NCBI GenBank assembly: GCA_029959605.1
Contig: JASCOC010000007.1
Coordinates: forward strand, 62,001 to 126,000
From: Lysobacteraceae bacterium PS02340
Lineage (GTDB): Bacteria > Pseudomonadota > Gammaproteobacteria > Xanthomonadales > Xanthomonadaceae
Length of the DNA stretch: 64,000 nucleotides
Direction: 5' to 3'
The notes under the pieces were generated by a model, which ran no database searches, was not told where the DNA came from, and was given only the letters and a program-made list of their open reading frames with translations. Below, one piece after another: positions 27,527-35,507 of this stretch. Every line of letters starts with the position of its first letter. The stretch's first letter is position 1. The translations under genes and the position numbers were made by a program.

Positions 27527-28434
27527 ATGCCGACAAGGCGGACGTCGCGCCGGGCGTGCGGCCGTCGCTGGCGGAACTGGTCGCGCTGCGTCCGGTCGCA
27601 CGGCAGCGCGGCGCGGTGCGCCGTGCACGCAGCGGTGTGCGGGCTCTTGCGCCGTCGCCGCAACGCGGACAGGGCATGGAGTACGCGGAGTCGCGCGACT
27701 ACGTGGCCGGCGACGATGCGCGCCACATCGACTGGCGCGTGACCGCGCGCACCGGGCGCCCGCACACCAAGACCTTCCAGCGCGAACGCGAACGGCTGAC
27801 CCTGATCGTCGCCGATACGGCGGCGTCGCTCTACTTCGGCACGCGTGTGCGTTTCAAGTCGACCCAGGCCGCCCGAGCAGGTGCGATCGCGGCCTGGACG
27901 GCGGCCGCCGATGGCGATCGCATCGCGGCCCTGCGTGGTTCGGTCATCGAAGCGCCGGTGCCGCCCGCTGGTGGCACGCGTGGTGCGTTGCGCGTGTTGC
28001 ACGCGCTGACACGCTGGTATGCGGCAGCGCCGGAAGGCGATGCGGGACTGGGCGTGGCGATGGACCACGCGCGGCGCCTGCTGCGGCCCGGCTCGCGCCT
28101 GCTGGTGCTGGCGGATGCGGCCAGTGCCGCCGCGGTGCCGTCGCGCGACTGGGCGGCGGTGGGGGCGCACTGCGATGCGCTGGTGTTGCTGCTCGACGAT
28201 CCGCTCGAACGCGTGCCGCCGCGCGGGCGCTTCGGATTCGCGAGTGACGACGGCCGGATCGATCTCGACCTGTCGGGCATCGCGCAGCGTGGACGCTGGC
28301 GCGCGGCCTTCGATGCGCCGCGCGACCTGGCGATCGCGCATCTTCGACGCGCCGGCATCGGCGTCGAGTCCTTGTCCAGTGATGCGCCGAGCGATGCCTG
28401 GCTGTCCGCGTTCGCCCGTGGCCGGATGGGCTGA
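27523..28434 (+). CDS. DUF58 domain-containing protein of the MoxR/Bat operon
   Basis: The 303-residue protein has the DUF58 signature G-M-E-Y-A-E-S-R-D-Y-V-A-G-D-D-A-R-H-I-D-W followed by RTGRPHTKTFQRERE. A VWA-like fold follows (LTLIVADTAASLYFG) with a degenerate metal site. DUF58 proteins are regular partners of MoxR ATPases; their molecular role is unclear. It starts with GTG in the moxR stop region and ends in a TGATG overlap with the next gene, so the operon is translationally coupled. No membrane helix is visible. Confidence 0.9.
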   Translation: MNADKADVAPGVRPSLAELVALRPVARQRGAVRRARSGVRALAPSPQRGQGMEYAESRDYVAGDDARHIDWRVTARTGRPHTKTFQRERERLTLIVADTAASLYFGTRVRFKSTQAARAGAIAAWTAAADGDRIAALRGSVIEAPVPPAGGTRGALRVLHALTRWYAAAPEGDAGLGVAMDHARRLLRPGSRLLVLADAASAAAVPSRDWAAVGAHCDALVLLLDDPLERVPPRGRFGFASDDGRIDLDLSGIAQRGRWRAAFDAPRDLAIAHLRRAGIGVESLSSDAPSDAWLSAFARGRMG

Positions 28435-28898
28435 TGGCGACGATGCCCGACCTGGTGCTGCGCGACATCCACCAGCCGCCCGCGCCGTCGTGGTGGCCGC
28501 CGGCGGCCGGCTGGTGGTGGCTGTCGGCCGCGCTGCTGGCGCTGGTCTGCGCCGTCGTGGGCTGGCGGCTGTTCCGCGCCTGGCAGCGGCGGCGCTGGCA
28601 GCAGTTGTTCGACAGCGAGGTCGCAGCGGCGCCGGATGCGGTTGGGCGGATCGCGGCGATGTCGTCGCTGCTCCGCCGCGCAGCGCGCCGGCAGCGACGC
28701 GATGCCGATCGCCTGCAGAGCGACGACTGGCTGTCGTTTCTCGACACCGGTCTGCCGGGCGCGCCGTTCACCACAGGTGTGGGCATCGCCATGCGCGACG
28801 GCGCGTTCCGGCGTGATGCCGACGCGCTCGACACCCCGGCGCTGCACGCGCTCGCACGCGCGCGCTTCGTCGCGCTGATGCTGGGACGCCGCCGATGA
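28434..28898 (+). CDS. DUF4381 domain-containing membrane protein
   Basis: The 154-residue protein starts with a conserved LVLRDIHQPPAPSWWPPAAG segment and has one transmembrane helix (about residues 27-47). A basic, helical cytoplasmic domain follows (RAWQRRRWQQLF, then SSLLRRAARRQRRDADRL, and WLSFLDTGLPG). This layout and the place between the DUF58 and BatA-like genes identify it as the DUF4381 member of Bat operons. Its function is unknown. The ATG at 28434 overlaps the preceding stop; a second start at 28443 is possible. Confidence 0.85.
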   Translation: MATMPDLVLRDIHQPPAPSWWPPAAGWWWLSAALLALVCAVVGWRLFRAWQRRRWQQLFDSEVAAAPDAVGRIAAMSSLLRRAARRQRRDADRLQSDDWLSFLDTGLPGAPFTTGVGIAMRDGAFRRDADALDTPALHALARARFVALMLGRRR

Positions 28899-29917
28899 CC
28901 GGGGAGCTGCCCGCATGGCTGCCGGCCCTGCGCGAGATGTTCGCGTGGCCCTGGTGGCTGCTGGCGATGCCGCTGCCCTGGCTCGTGCGGCGTCTTCTGC
29001 CGACGTCGCACAGTCGTGGCGGTGCGCTGCGCGTGCCCTATCGCGGACTCGCCGCATTGGCGACCTCCGGCAGCGCAGCCGGCGCATCGAAGACGCCCTG
29101 GCTGTTGTGGGCCGCCTGGTGTCTGCTGTGTATCGCCGCCGCGCGCCCGCTGCAGTGGGGCGAGGTCGAACAGCCGCCGCGCAGCGCGCGCGATCTGATG
29201 CTCGCCGTCGATCTGTCGGGCAGCATGAGCGAAGAGGACATGTTCGTCGGGCGACGGCCCGTGGACCGGCTCACTGCAGCGAAGGCGGTCATCGCTGATT
29301 TTCTGGAGCGTCGCGCCGGCGATCGCATCGGCCTGATCGTGTTCGGCCAACGCGCCTACGCGATGACGCCGATGACGCTGGATCGGGAGAGCGTGCGCCA
29401 GCAGCTCGACGCGACCGTCGTCGGTCTGGTCGGACGCGAGACCGCCATCGGCGATGCGGTCGGCCTCGCCGTCAAGCGGCTGCAGGATGCGCCGCGTGGC
29501 CAGCGACTGCTGATCCTGCTGACCGATGGCGTCAGTAATGCCGGCGCACTGACGCCCGACAAGGCCGCCGAACTGGCGCGCGATGCCGGCGTTCGCGTCC
29601 ACACGATCGCGTTCGGTAGCGATGCCGGCGCCGGTGGCCTGTTCGGCTTCCAGATGCCCGGCAGCGAACCGGCGATCGACGAGGCCGCGCTGCAACGCAT
29701 CGCCGACACCACTGGCGGTCGTGCATTCCGTGCGCGCGATACCGGTGAACTCGCCGGCATCTACGGCGAGATCGATCGCCTCGAACCGGTCGAACAGCCC
29801 GGACCCGCATTGCGCCCGCGCATCGAACGCTATCCGTTGCCGCTCGGCGCTGCGTGCGGGTTGCTGTTGCTCGCGCTGCTGCCGCAACTGCGCCTGCGTC
29901 GCGAGGCGGCCGCATGA
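28895..29917 (+). CDS. VWA domain-containing protein, BatA-like
   Basis: Inner-membrane protein with two N-terminal membrane segments, a von Willebrand factor A domain and a C-terminal membrane helix. The metal ion-dependent adhesion site is intact: DLSGSMS near residue 106, the threonine in AYAMTPMT, and the aspartate in LLILLTDGVSNAG. BatA-type proteins are thought to form a membrane complex with the other Bat proteins and the MoxR ATPase that supports envelope stress tolerance. It overlaps its neighbours by four bases on each side. The length of 340 residues is normal. Confidence 0.92.
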   Translation: MTGELPAWLPALREMFAWPWWLLAMPLPWLVRRLLPTSHSRGGALRVPYRGLAALATSGSAAGASKTPWLLWAAWCLLCIAAARPLQWGEVEQPPRSARDLMLAVDLSGSMSEEDMFVGRRPVDRLTAAKAVIADFLERRAGDRIGLIVFGQRAYAMTPMTLDRESVRQQLDATVVGLVGRETAIGDAVGLAVKRLQDAPRGQRLLILLTDGVSNAGALTPDKAAELARDAGVRVHTIAFGSDAGAGGLFGFQMPGSEPAIDEAALQRIADTTGGRAFRARDTGELAGIYGEIDRLEPVEQPGPALRPRIERYPLPLGAACGLLLLALLPQLRLRREAAA

Positions 29918-31665
29918 ACCTGCCGTTCGATGCAGTGCAGTTCGCGCGCCCGGTCTGGCTGTGGGCACTGTTGGCGTTGCCGCTGCTGGCCTGGATCTGG
30001 TGGCGACGTCGACGCAGTGCGGAGGCTTGGCGCGAGGCCGTGGATCCGCATCTGCTCACGCATCTGCTCGAAGCGCGTCCGGATCGACGCGGTCTGTTCG
30101 GGCTCGTCGCGTGGCTGCTCGCCGGCTTGTTGGCGGTGCTGGCCATGGCCGGGCCGGGTTGGCGCGAGGTCGCGGTGCCGCTCGATACGCAGGGCATGGC
30201 GCCGCTGGTCGTGGTGATCGATTTGTCGACTGCGAGTACCGCCAGCGATCTGCCGCCCTCGCGGCTGCTGCAGGCGCGCGCGAAGCTCGCGCAGTTGCTG
30301 GCCGAACGTGGCGCGAGCCAGGTCGCGCTGGTCGCTTACGCCGACGATGCCTTCACCGTCGCACCGCTGACCGACGATGCGCGCAACGTGGCGCTGTATG
30401 TCGATGCCTTGTCGCCCGAGATCATGCCAGTCGATGGTCAGCGCGCCGATCGCGCGATCGCGCACGCGACGCGCCTGCTGCGGCAGGGACAGGCGCTGCG
30501 CGGCGACATCCTGCTGGTGACCGGCGCTGCCGATACGGCGGCCGTCGCGGAAGCGGGCATCGCCGCGCGCATGGGCTATCGGGTCTCCGTGCTCGGACTC
30601 GGCACCGCGGCCGGTGCGGCCTATCGCGACGCCGATGGTGCGCTCGCGCACGCACGTCTGGATACCGTTGCGTTGCGCGCGCTCGCGGCCGCAGGCGACG
30701 GCCGCTACCACGCGTTGTCGATCGACGATGGCGATCTGCGGGCGCTCGGCGTGCTGACGCCGGAGGCGCGTGCAGGCGCCGCGTCTGCGCGCAACGATGC
30801 GAGCGTGCGCCGCGTGCTCGACGAAGGCTACTGGCTGGTACTGCCGCTGCTCGCGCTGGTGCTGCTGGCCTTCCGCCGCGGATCCGGCTTTGCCTGCGTG
30901 GCGGTACTGGCGCTGTTGCCGGCCCTGTTACCGGTGCCTGCGCAAGCGCAGGCGCCCGTCGCAACCCCCTGGCAGCGTGCGGACCAGGTCGCCGACGGCC
31001 GGATGCGCGCAGGCACGTCGGCCTATCGCGGCGAACGCTACGACGAAGCCTTGAAAGCCTGGACCGGATTGCAGGGCGCCGACGCCGCGTACAACCGCGG
31101 CAATGCGTTGGCGCGTCTGGGCCGTTTCGACGAAGCGATCGCGGCGTACGACGAAGCGCTGTCGCAGCAGCCGGGCATGGCCGATGCGCAGGCGAACCGC
31201 GCCGCCGTCGAAGCCGCGCGCAGCCGCAAGCCGCCACCGGGGCAGGGGCAGGATCCGCGCGCGCCGCAGAAACCGCGCGACGACGGTGACAGCCAATCCA
31301 AGCCGGGCGAAGCCGGCGATCCTTCGGACAGCCAGCCCGGCGATGCGCAGGGGCAAGGCGATCAGCGTCCGCCGCCCGACGCCCCGGAACCGCAGGCATC
31401 CGACACGCCGCCGCCGGCGGACGCACAGGCGCAGCGCGACGCGGATGCGCAGCAGCGCGAACAGATGCAGCGCGCACTCGAAGGCCAGACAGAGCCGTCC
31501 GATGAAGACGCAGCTGACGCCGGCGCAACGGGTGCCGAAACCGGCGACGAGCGCGCGCAGGCGAACGCTGCGTGGCTGCGGCGCGTGCCCGACGATCCGG
31601 GCGGATTGCTGCGAGCCAAGTTCAGACTCGAACACGAACGTCGCGCAACGGGAGGCGACCGATGA
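29914..31665 (+). CDS. VWA and TPR domain protein, BatB/BatC-like fusion
   Basis: The 583-residue protein has two N-terminal membrane helices, a VWA domain (residues about 95-280), a third membrane helix (about 310-345), two or so TPR repeats (YNRGNALARLGRFDEAIAAY) and a long Gln/Pro/Asp-rich low-complexity tail. This combines what are BatB and BatC in Bacteroidetes. The metal site is degenerate: at D103 the sequence is DLSTAS, so the fifth position of DxSxS is alanine. It may thus be a structural partner of the BatA-like protein rather than a metal-dependent binder. I chose ATG 29914, overlapping the previous stop, over an upstream in-frame start. Confidence 0.9.
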   Translation: MNLPFDAVQFARPVWLWALLALPLLAWIWWRRRRSAEAWREAVDPHLLTHLLEARPDRRGLFGLVAWLLAGLLAVLAMAGPGWREVAVPLDTQGMAPLVVVIDLSTASTASDLPPSRLLQARAKLAQLLAERGASQVALVAYADDAFTVAPLTDDARNVALYVDALSPEIMPVDGQRADRAIAHATRLLRQGQALRGDILLVTGAADTAAVAEAGIAARMGYRVSVLGLGTAAGAAYRDADGALAHARLDTVALRALAAAGDGRYHALSIDDGDLRALGVLTPEARAGAASARNDASVRRVLDEGYWLVLPLLALVLLAFRRGSGFACVAVLALLPALLPVPAQAQAPVATPWQRADQVADGRMRAGTSAYRGERYDEALKAWTGLQGADAAYNRGNALARLGRFDEAIAAYDEALSQQPGMADAQANRAAVEAARSRKPPPGQGQDPRAPQKPRDDGDSQSKPGEAGDPSDSQPGDAQGQGDQRPPPDAPEPQASDTPPPADAQAQRDADAQQREQMQRALEGQTEPSDEDAADAGATGAETGDERAQANAAWLRRVPDDPGGLLRAKFRLEHERRATGGDR

Positions 31666-33371
31666 AGGCTGTGCGTTCGAAGGGCGCGCGATCCGCGGCG
31701 TGGCTGGTCGCGATGCTGGTGCTGTCGTGCCTGGCCGGCATTGCGCAGGCGCAGACGCGCGCATGGCTCGACCGCGACCGCATCGCGTTCGGCGAAACGA
31801 CCACGCTCAACGTCGAAACCGACGGTGCAGGCGACGCACCCGACTGGACGCCACTGGCGCGCGATTTCGACGTCAGCGGCCACACCAGTCGACGCGAGGT
31901 GGAGATCACCGGTGGCCGCCGCGTGACCCGTTCGCTCTACGGCGTCGCGCTGCGGCCGCGCCGCGAAGGTGTGCTCACGGTGCCGGCCTTGCAGGTGGGC
32001 GGTGCACGCACTGCGCCACTGTCGCTGAGCGTCGCGCCGGCTGCGGTCACGGCCGCGCGGGATGGGGCGCCGGCCTTCATCGAAGCCGACATCGACGTGC
32101 AGTCGCCCTACGTGCAGCAGTCGGTGGGTTACGTGTTGCGGCTGTATTACGCGACGCCGCTGGTGTCGGGCAGCCTCGACCAGCCCTCGCCGGAAGGCGC
32201 GTCGATGCAGCGCATCGGCAGCGACGTGCAATACAGCCGCGATATCGACGGGCGCCGCTACAGCGTCGTCGAACGCCGCTACCAGATCGTGCCCGAGCGC
32301 AGCGGCACGCTGTCGATTCCCGGCGCGCGCTTCGAGGGGCGCGGCGCGGGCGGCGGCATGTTCGACGACGTGTTCAATCGCGGGCCGCGCGAACTGTCGG
32401 CGAACGGACCGCCCAGCGTGCTCGACGTGCGCGCGATGCCCGCGAACGCACCGCAGCCGTGGCTGCCGCTGTATGGCGTGCAGGCGCGCTGGCTGGAGGC
32501 GCCGACGGAAGGTCGCGCCGGCGAGGCCAGCGCCTTCGTGCTGGAGGCTGTGTTCGATGGCGCGGTGGGCACGCAGCTGCCTGAAATCGGTCTGCCGCCG
32601 TTGCAGGGCGCGCAGGTGTTCGCCGAACCGCCGCAGTACGACGAGAGTTTCGAGGACGGCCGGCCGCGGGTGCGGCTGACCCGACGCTATTCGGTGGTGC
32701 CGCGCGCCGAGGGCAGCCTGCAGGTGCCCGGTCCGCGGATCGCCTGGTGGGACGTGCGCGCCGGCGCGGCGCGGACCAGTGGTCCGCCTGCGGTGTCGCT
32801 GGCGGTCTCGGCCGGTGAAGTGATGCCCGGTGGGGCAGCGGCGCAGGACGTCGACGCGGCGGCGTCGCCCGTCATCACGATGGCGTCCGATGCCGGTGCT
32901 TCGCATCTGTGGCCTGCGCTCGCCGCCCTGCTCGGTGCGCTGTGGCTGGCAACCGCTTGGCTGGCGTGGCGGCTGTACCATCAGCAGCCGATCGGCCTTC
33001 GACGCGCAGGCGCCGCCTCGCCGGCAGCCGGCGATGCGCCGGTGTCTCCGCAATCGTCGGGCTCGGCAGGCCATGCCCAACGCCGCCTGATGCACGTGCT
33101 GCAGACCGGCGAGCCGGCGGAGGTGGAAGCCGCCTTGCGCGCATTGTCCGACCCGCCCGCGGCGGATCTCGACACGCTCGCGGCACGTCTCGATGTGCCC
33201 GCCCAGCGCGAGGCCGTCGGTCTCTGGCAGCGGGCGCGCTGGACCGGGGGCGATCTGCCCGGCGCGCGTGAGGCGCTGCGCGCGGCGTTCCGCGGCGGCG
33301 CCTCGTGGCGGGATGCGCCCGCGCGTGCGCCGCGCGGCCCGGACCTGCCGCCGCTGTACCCGCGCCGCTGA
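31662..33371 (+). CDS. BatD family protein
   Basis: Last gene of the MoxR/Bat operon. The 569-residue product has a signal peptide (cleavage near AQAQ) and a large periplasmic beta-rich region with repeated immunoglobulin-like modules. Typical BatD elements are FGETTTLNVE, DFDVSGHTSRREVEI and VERRYQIVPERSGTLSIP. A single membrane helix lies near residue 430 (LWPALAALLGALWLATAWLA), followed by a cytoplasmic helical tail. The ATG at 31662 overlaps the stop of the BatB/C gene; upstream in-frame starts lie inside that gene. BatD probably presents the periplasmic face of the Bat complex; this role is inferred from topology. Confidence 0.9.
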   Translation: MKAVRSKGARSAAWLVAMLVLSCLAGIAQAQTRAWLDRDRIAFGETTTLNVETDGAGDAPDWTPLARDFDVSGHTSRREVEITGGRRVTRSLYGVALRPRREGVLTVPALQVGGARTAPLSLSVAPAAVTAARDGAPAFIEADIDVQSPYVQQSVGYVLRLYYATPLVSGSLDQPSPEGASMQRIGSDVQYSRDIDGRRYSVVERRYQIVPERSGTLSIPGARFEGRGAGGGMFDDVFNRGPRELSANGPPSVLDVRAMPANAPQPWLPLYGVQARWLEAPTEGRAGEASAFVLEAVFDGAVGTQLPEIGLPPLQGAQVFAEPPQYDESFEDGRPRVRLTRRYSVVPRAEGSLQVPGPRIAWWDVRAGAARTSGPPAVSLAVSAGEVMPGGAAAQDVDAAASPVITMASDAGASHLWPALAALLGALWLATAWLAWRLYHQQPIGLRRAGAASPAAGDAPVSPQSSGSAGHAQRRLMHVLQTGEPAEVEAALRALSDPPAADLDTLAARLDVPAQREAVGLWQRARWTGGDLPGAREALRAAFRGGASWRDAPARAPRGPDLPPLYPRR

Positions 33372-33382
33372 GCCCCGCTTCC

Positions 33383-33391
33383 TGCTAGCCT
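33383..33391 (+). promoter_or_regulatory. Extended -10 element before the symporter gene
   Basis: TGCTAGCCT fits an extended -10 (TGnTAnnnT) and lies 26 bases before the ATG at 33418. No -35 is evident. Confidence 0.3.
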
Positions 33392-33417
33392 CCGCGCTTT
33401 CCCGCGGTCTCCACGCC

Positions 33418-34791
33418 ATGGCCGATTCCGACACTCTCGTACGTTCCCGCATACCGCTCCACTGGAAGATCGCGATCGGCTTCGCAGCCGGTCTGATCCT
33501 CGGCCTCATCGCCCACTACACCGGCCTGACCGCCTGGACGCTGGCCGATCCCGGATCGGCCGCCTGCACCGGCGCCGAGCTGTCGTGGCAGTGCCGGCCG
33601 TTGATCGAGAGCTTCGTCGGCTGGGTCACCGAGCCGCTCGGTACGCTGTTCCTCAGCCTGATCTTCATGCTGATCGTGCCGCTGCTGTTCTCGGCGCTGG
33701 TGATCGGCGTGTCGGAAATGGGTGATGTCGCCGCGCTCGGCCGGATCGGCTGGCGCACACTCGCGTGGACCGTCGTGCTGTCGGGCATCGCGGTCGTGGT
33801 GGGACTGGTGATGGTGAACCTGTTCCGCCCCGGCGACGGCGTGGACCCCGCCCTCGCGCAGCAGCTGCTGGCCGAAGGCGCGCAGCGCACCGAGGCGATC
33901 GTGCGCGACAGCAAGGAAGGCGCGACCGGCATGGACATGCTGATGTCGATCGTGCCGCAGAACGTCGTGGGCGCCGCGTCGGACAACGCCAACATCCTGT
34001 CGCTGATGTTCTTCGCGCTGATGTTCGGCATCGGTCTGGTCCTGACGAAGTCCGAGGCCACCGCGACGCTCAAGCGCGGCATCGAAGGTCTGTTCGAAGT
34101 GTCGATGACGCTGATCGGCCTGGTGATCCGCCTCGCGCCGATCGCGGTGTTCTGTTTCATGTTCAACCTGGCCGTGCTGTTCGGCTGGGATCTGCTGCTG
34201 CGTCTGGGCGCGTACGTGCTGGTGGTGGTCGGCGCGCTGGCGCTGCACATGCTGGTGACGTATTCGCTGGCGCTGAAGTTCGTCGGTGGCTGGTCGCCGC
34301 TGGCGTTCTTCCGCGGCGTGCAGGAGGCGATGCTGATGGCGTTCTCCACCGCGTCGAGCAACGCCACGCTGCCGACCGCGCTGCGCATCGCCGACGAAAA
34401 TCTGAAGCTGCCGCGCAAGGTGTCGCGCTTCGTGCTGACGGTCGGCGCGACCGCCAACCAGAACGGCACCGCGCTGTTCGAAGGCGTCACGGTGATCTTC
34501 CTGGCGCAGTTCTTCGGCGTGGATCTGTCGATCTGGCAGCAGGTGCTGGTGATGCTGGTCTGCATCCTCGGCGGCATCGGCACGGCGGGTGTGCCGTCGG
34601 GTTCGCTGCCGGTGGTGGCGTTGATCTGCACGATGGTCGGCGTGCCGGCCGAGGGCATCGGCCTGGTGCTGGGCGTCAACCACTTCCTCGACATGTGCCG
34701 CACCACGGTCAATGTGACCGGCGATCTCGGCATCGCGGCGCTGGTCTCGCGTGGCGAGGATGACGCGCCCGAGCCGTTGAAAACGGTCTAA
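33418..34791 (+). CDS. Dicarboxylate/amino acid:cation symporter (DAACS family)
   Basis: Inner-membrane secondary transporter of the GltP/DctA type (457 residues, about eight membrane helices plus two re-entrant loops). The first hairpin loop shows the serine-rich motif AFSTASSNATLPTAL. The region corresponding to the NMDGT cation-binding motif reads GATANQNGTALFEG, so Met and Asp are replaced by Gln and Asn. The substrate (glutamate, aspartate or C4-dicarboxylates) cannot be fixed from this. There is an unusual cysteine-containing extracellular insert after helix 1 (GSAACTGAELSWQCRP) that could form a disulphide. ATG 33418 is the family-like start. The gene is monocistronic, with a strong shared terminator toward dps. 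Confidence 0.92.
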   Translation: MADSDTLVRSRIPLHWKIAIGFAAGLILGLIAHYTGLTAWTLADPGSAACTGAELSWQCRPLIESFVGWVTEPLGTLFLSLIFMLIVPLLFSALVIGVSEMGDVAALGRIGWRTLAWTVVLSGIAVVVGLVMVNLFRPGDGVDPALAQQLLAEGAQRTEAIVRDSKEGATGMDMLMSIVPQNVVGAASDNANILSLMFFALMFGIGLVLTKSEATATLKRGIEGLFEVSMTLIGLVIRLAPIAVFCFMFNLAVLFGWDLLLRLGAYVLVVVGALALHMLVTYSLALKFVGGWSPLAFFRGVQEAMLMAFSTASSNATLPTALRIADENLKLPRKVSRFVLTVGATANQNGTALFEGVTVIFLAQFFGVDLSIWQQVLVMLVCILGGIGTAGVPSGSLPVVALICTMVGVPAEGIGLVLGVNHFLDMCRTTVNVTGDLGIAALVSRGEDDAPEPLKTV

Positions 34792-34812
34792 AGGCTGGCG
34801 GCACGCGGATAC

Positions 34813-34841
34813 GAAAACGCCCGGCGATGCCGGGCGTTTTC
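34813..34841. terminator. Bidirectional terminator between the symporter gene and dps
   Basis: GAAAACGCCCGGC (34813-34825) and GCCGGGCGTTTTC (34829-34841) form a perfect 13-bp stem with a three-base loop. A run of A on one side and T on the other makes it functional in both directions between the convergent genes. Confidence 0.85.
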
Positions 34842-34860
34842 TTGAAGCGGAACGCGATGC

Positions 34861-35424
34861 TTACTGCAGCAGTGAGCGCAGCATCCAGGCGTTCTTCTCA
34901 TGCGTCTGCAGACGCTGGGTCAGCAGGTCCTCGGTCGGATCGTCGTCGGCATCGTCGGCCACATCTAGCGCCTTGCGTGCGCTGCGGCACACGGCCTCGT
35001 TGCCGATGACCAGCTGGCGCACCATCTCGCGCCAGTCCGGCGCCTTCTCCAGGCCCGGCTCTTCCTTGATCGACGACAGCTGGATGAACTCGCCATACGA
35101 ACCCGGCGCGTTGTAACCCAGCGCGCGGATGCGTTCGGCGATCTCGTCCAGCGCGTTCCACTGCTCGGTGTACTGGCCCTCGAACATCACGTGCAGGGCG
35201 TTGAACATCGGCCCGGTGACGTTCCAGTGGAAGTTGTGGGTCTTGAGATACAGCGTGTAGGCATCGGCCAGGAACACCGACAGATGCTGGGCGACCGCCT
35301 TGCGATCCGCGTCGCTGATCCCGATATCGATGGCCGGCGCCTTGGATTGCGCGTCGGGCGACGCGACGGCCGGGGCGACCGGTGTCTTGGACGATTTGGA
35401 CTTGCTCGGCTTGGTCTTGGCCAT
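34861..35424 (-). CDS. dps: Dps/ferritin-like DNA-binding stress protein
   Basis: Forms a dodecameric shell that oxidises and stores iron with hydrogen peroxide and protects DNA. The 187-residue protein has a Lys/Ser/Pro-rich N-terminal tail (KTKPSKSKSSKT) suited to DNA binding. The Dps four-helix domain follows, with the ferroxidase residues in THNFHWNVTG, ALHVMFEGQY and WNALDEIAERI. The start at 35424 has GGAG upstream. It shares the 83-base upstream region with divergent hrpA, which holds a 19-base palindrome that could be an operator. Peroxide- or stationary-phase control is common for the family but not shown here. Confidence 0.94.
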   Translation of the reverse strand: MAKTKPSKSKSSKTPVAPAVASPDAQSKAPAIDIGISDADRKAVAQHLSVFLADAYTLYLKTHNFHWNVTGPMFNALHVMFEGQYTEQWNALDEIAERIRALGYNAPGSYGEFIQLSSIKEEPGLEKAPDWREMVRQLVIGNEAVCRSARKALDVADDADDDPTEDLLTQRLQTHEKNAWMLRSLLQ

Positions 35425-35450
35425 GACAGGACTCCGGTAATGAAGGGATT

Positions 35451-35469
35451 GCGCCCACAATATGGGCGC
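35451..35469. promoter_or_regulatory. 19-base palindrome between dps and hrpA
   Basis: GCGCCCA (35451-35457) and TGGGCGC (35463-35469) are perfect inverted arms around CAATA. The dyad lies 27 bases upstream of the dps ATG, where a promoter or 5' leader is expected. It may be a repressor/activator site or a leader hairpin. Confidence 0.45.
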
Positions 35470-35507
35470 ATCCGTTGTGGATATGTGACTTGAGGGCGGG
35501 TTCGGGC

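Noticed and set aside
35475..35507. TTG at 35475 as start of hrpA
   Set aside because: The GTG at 35508 has a better Shine-Dalgarno sequence and matches the expected N-terminus; the TTG would place the start only six bases from the palindrome.
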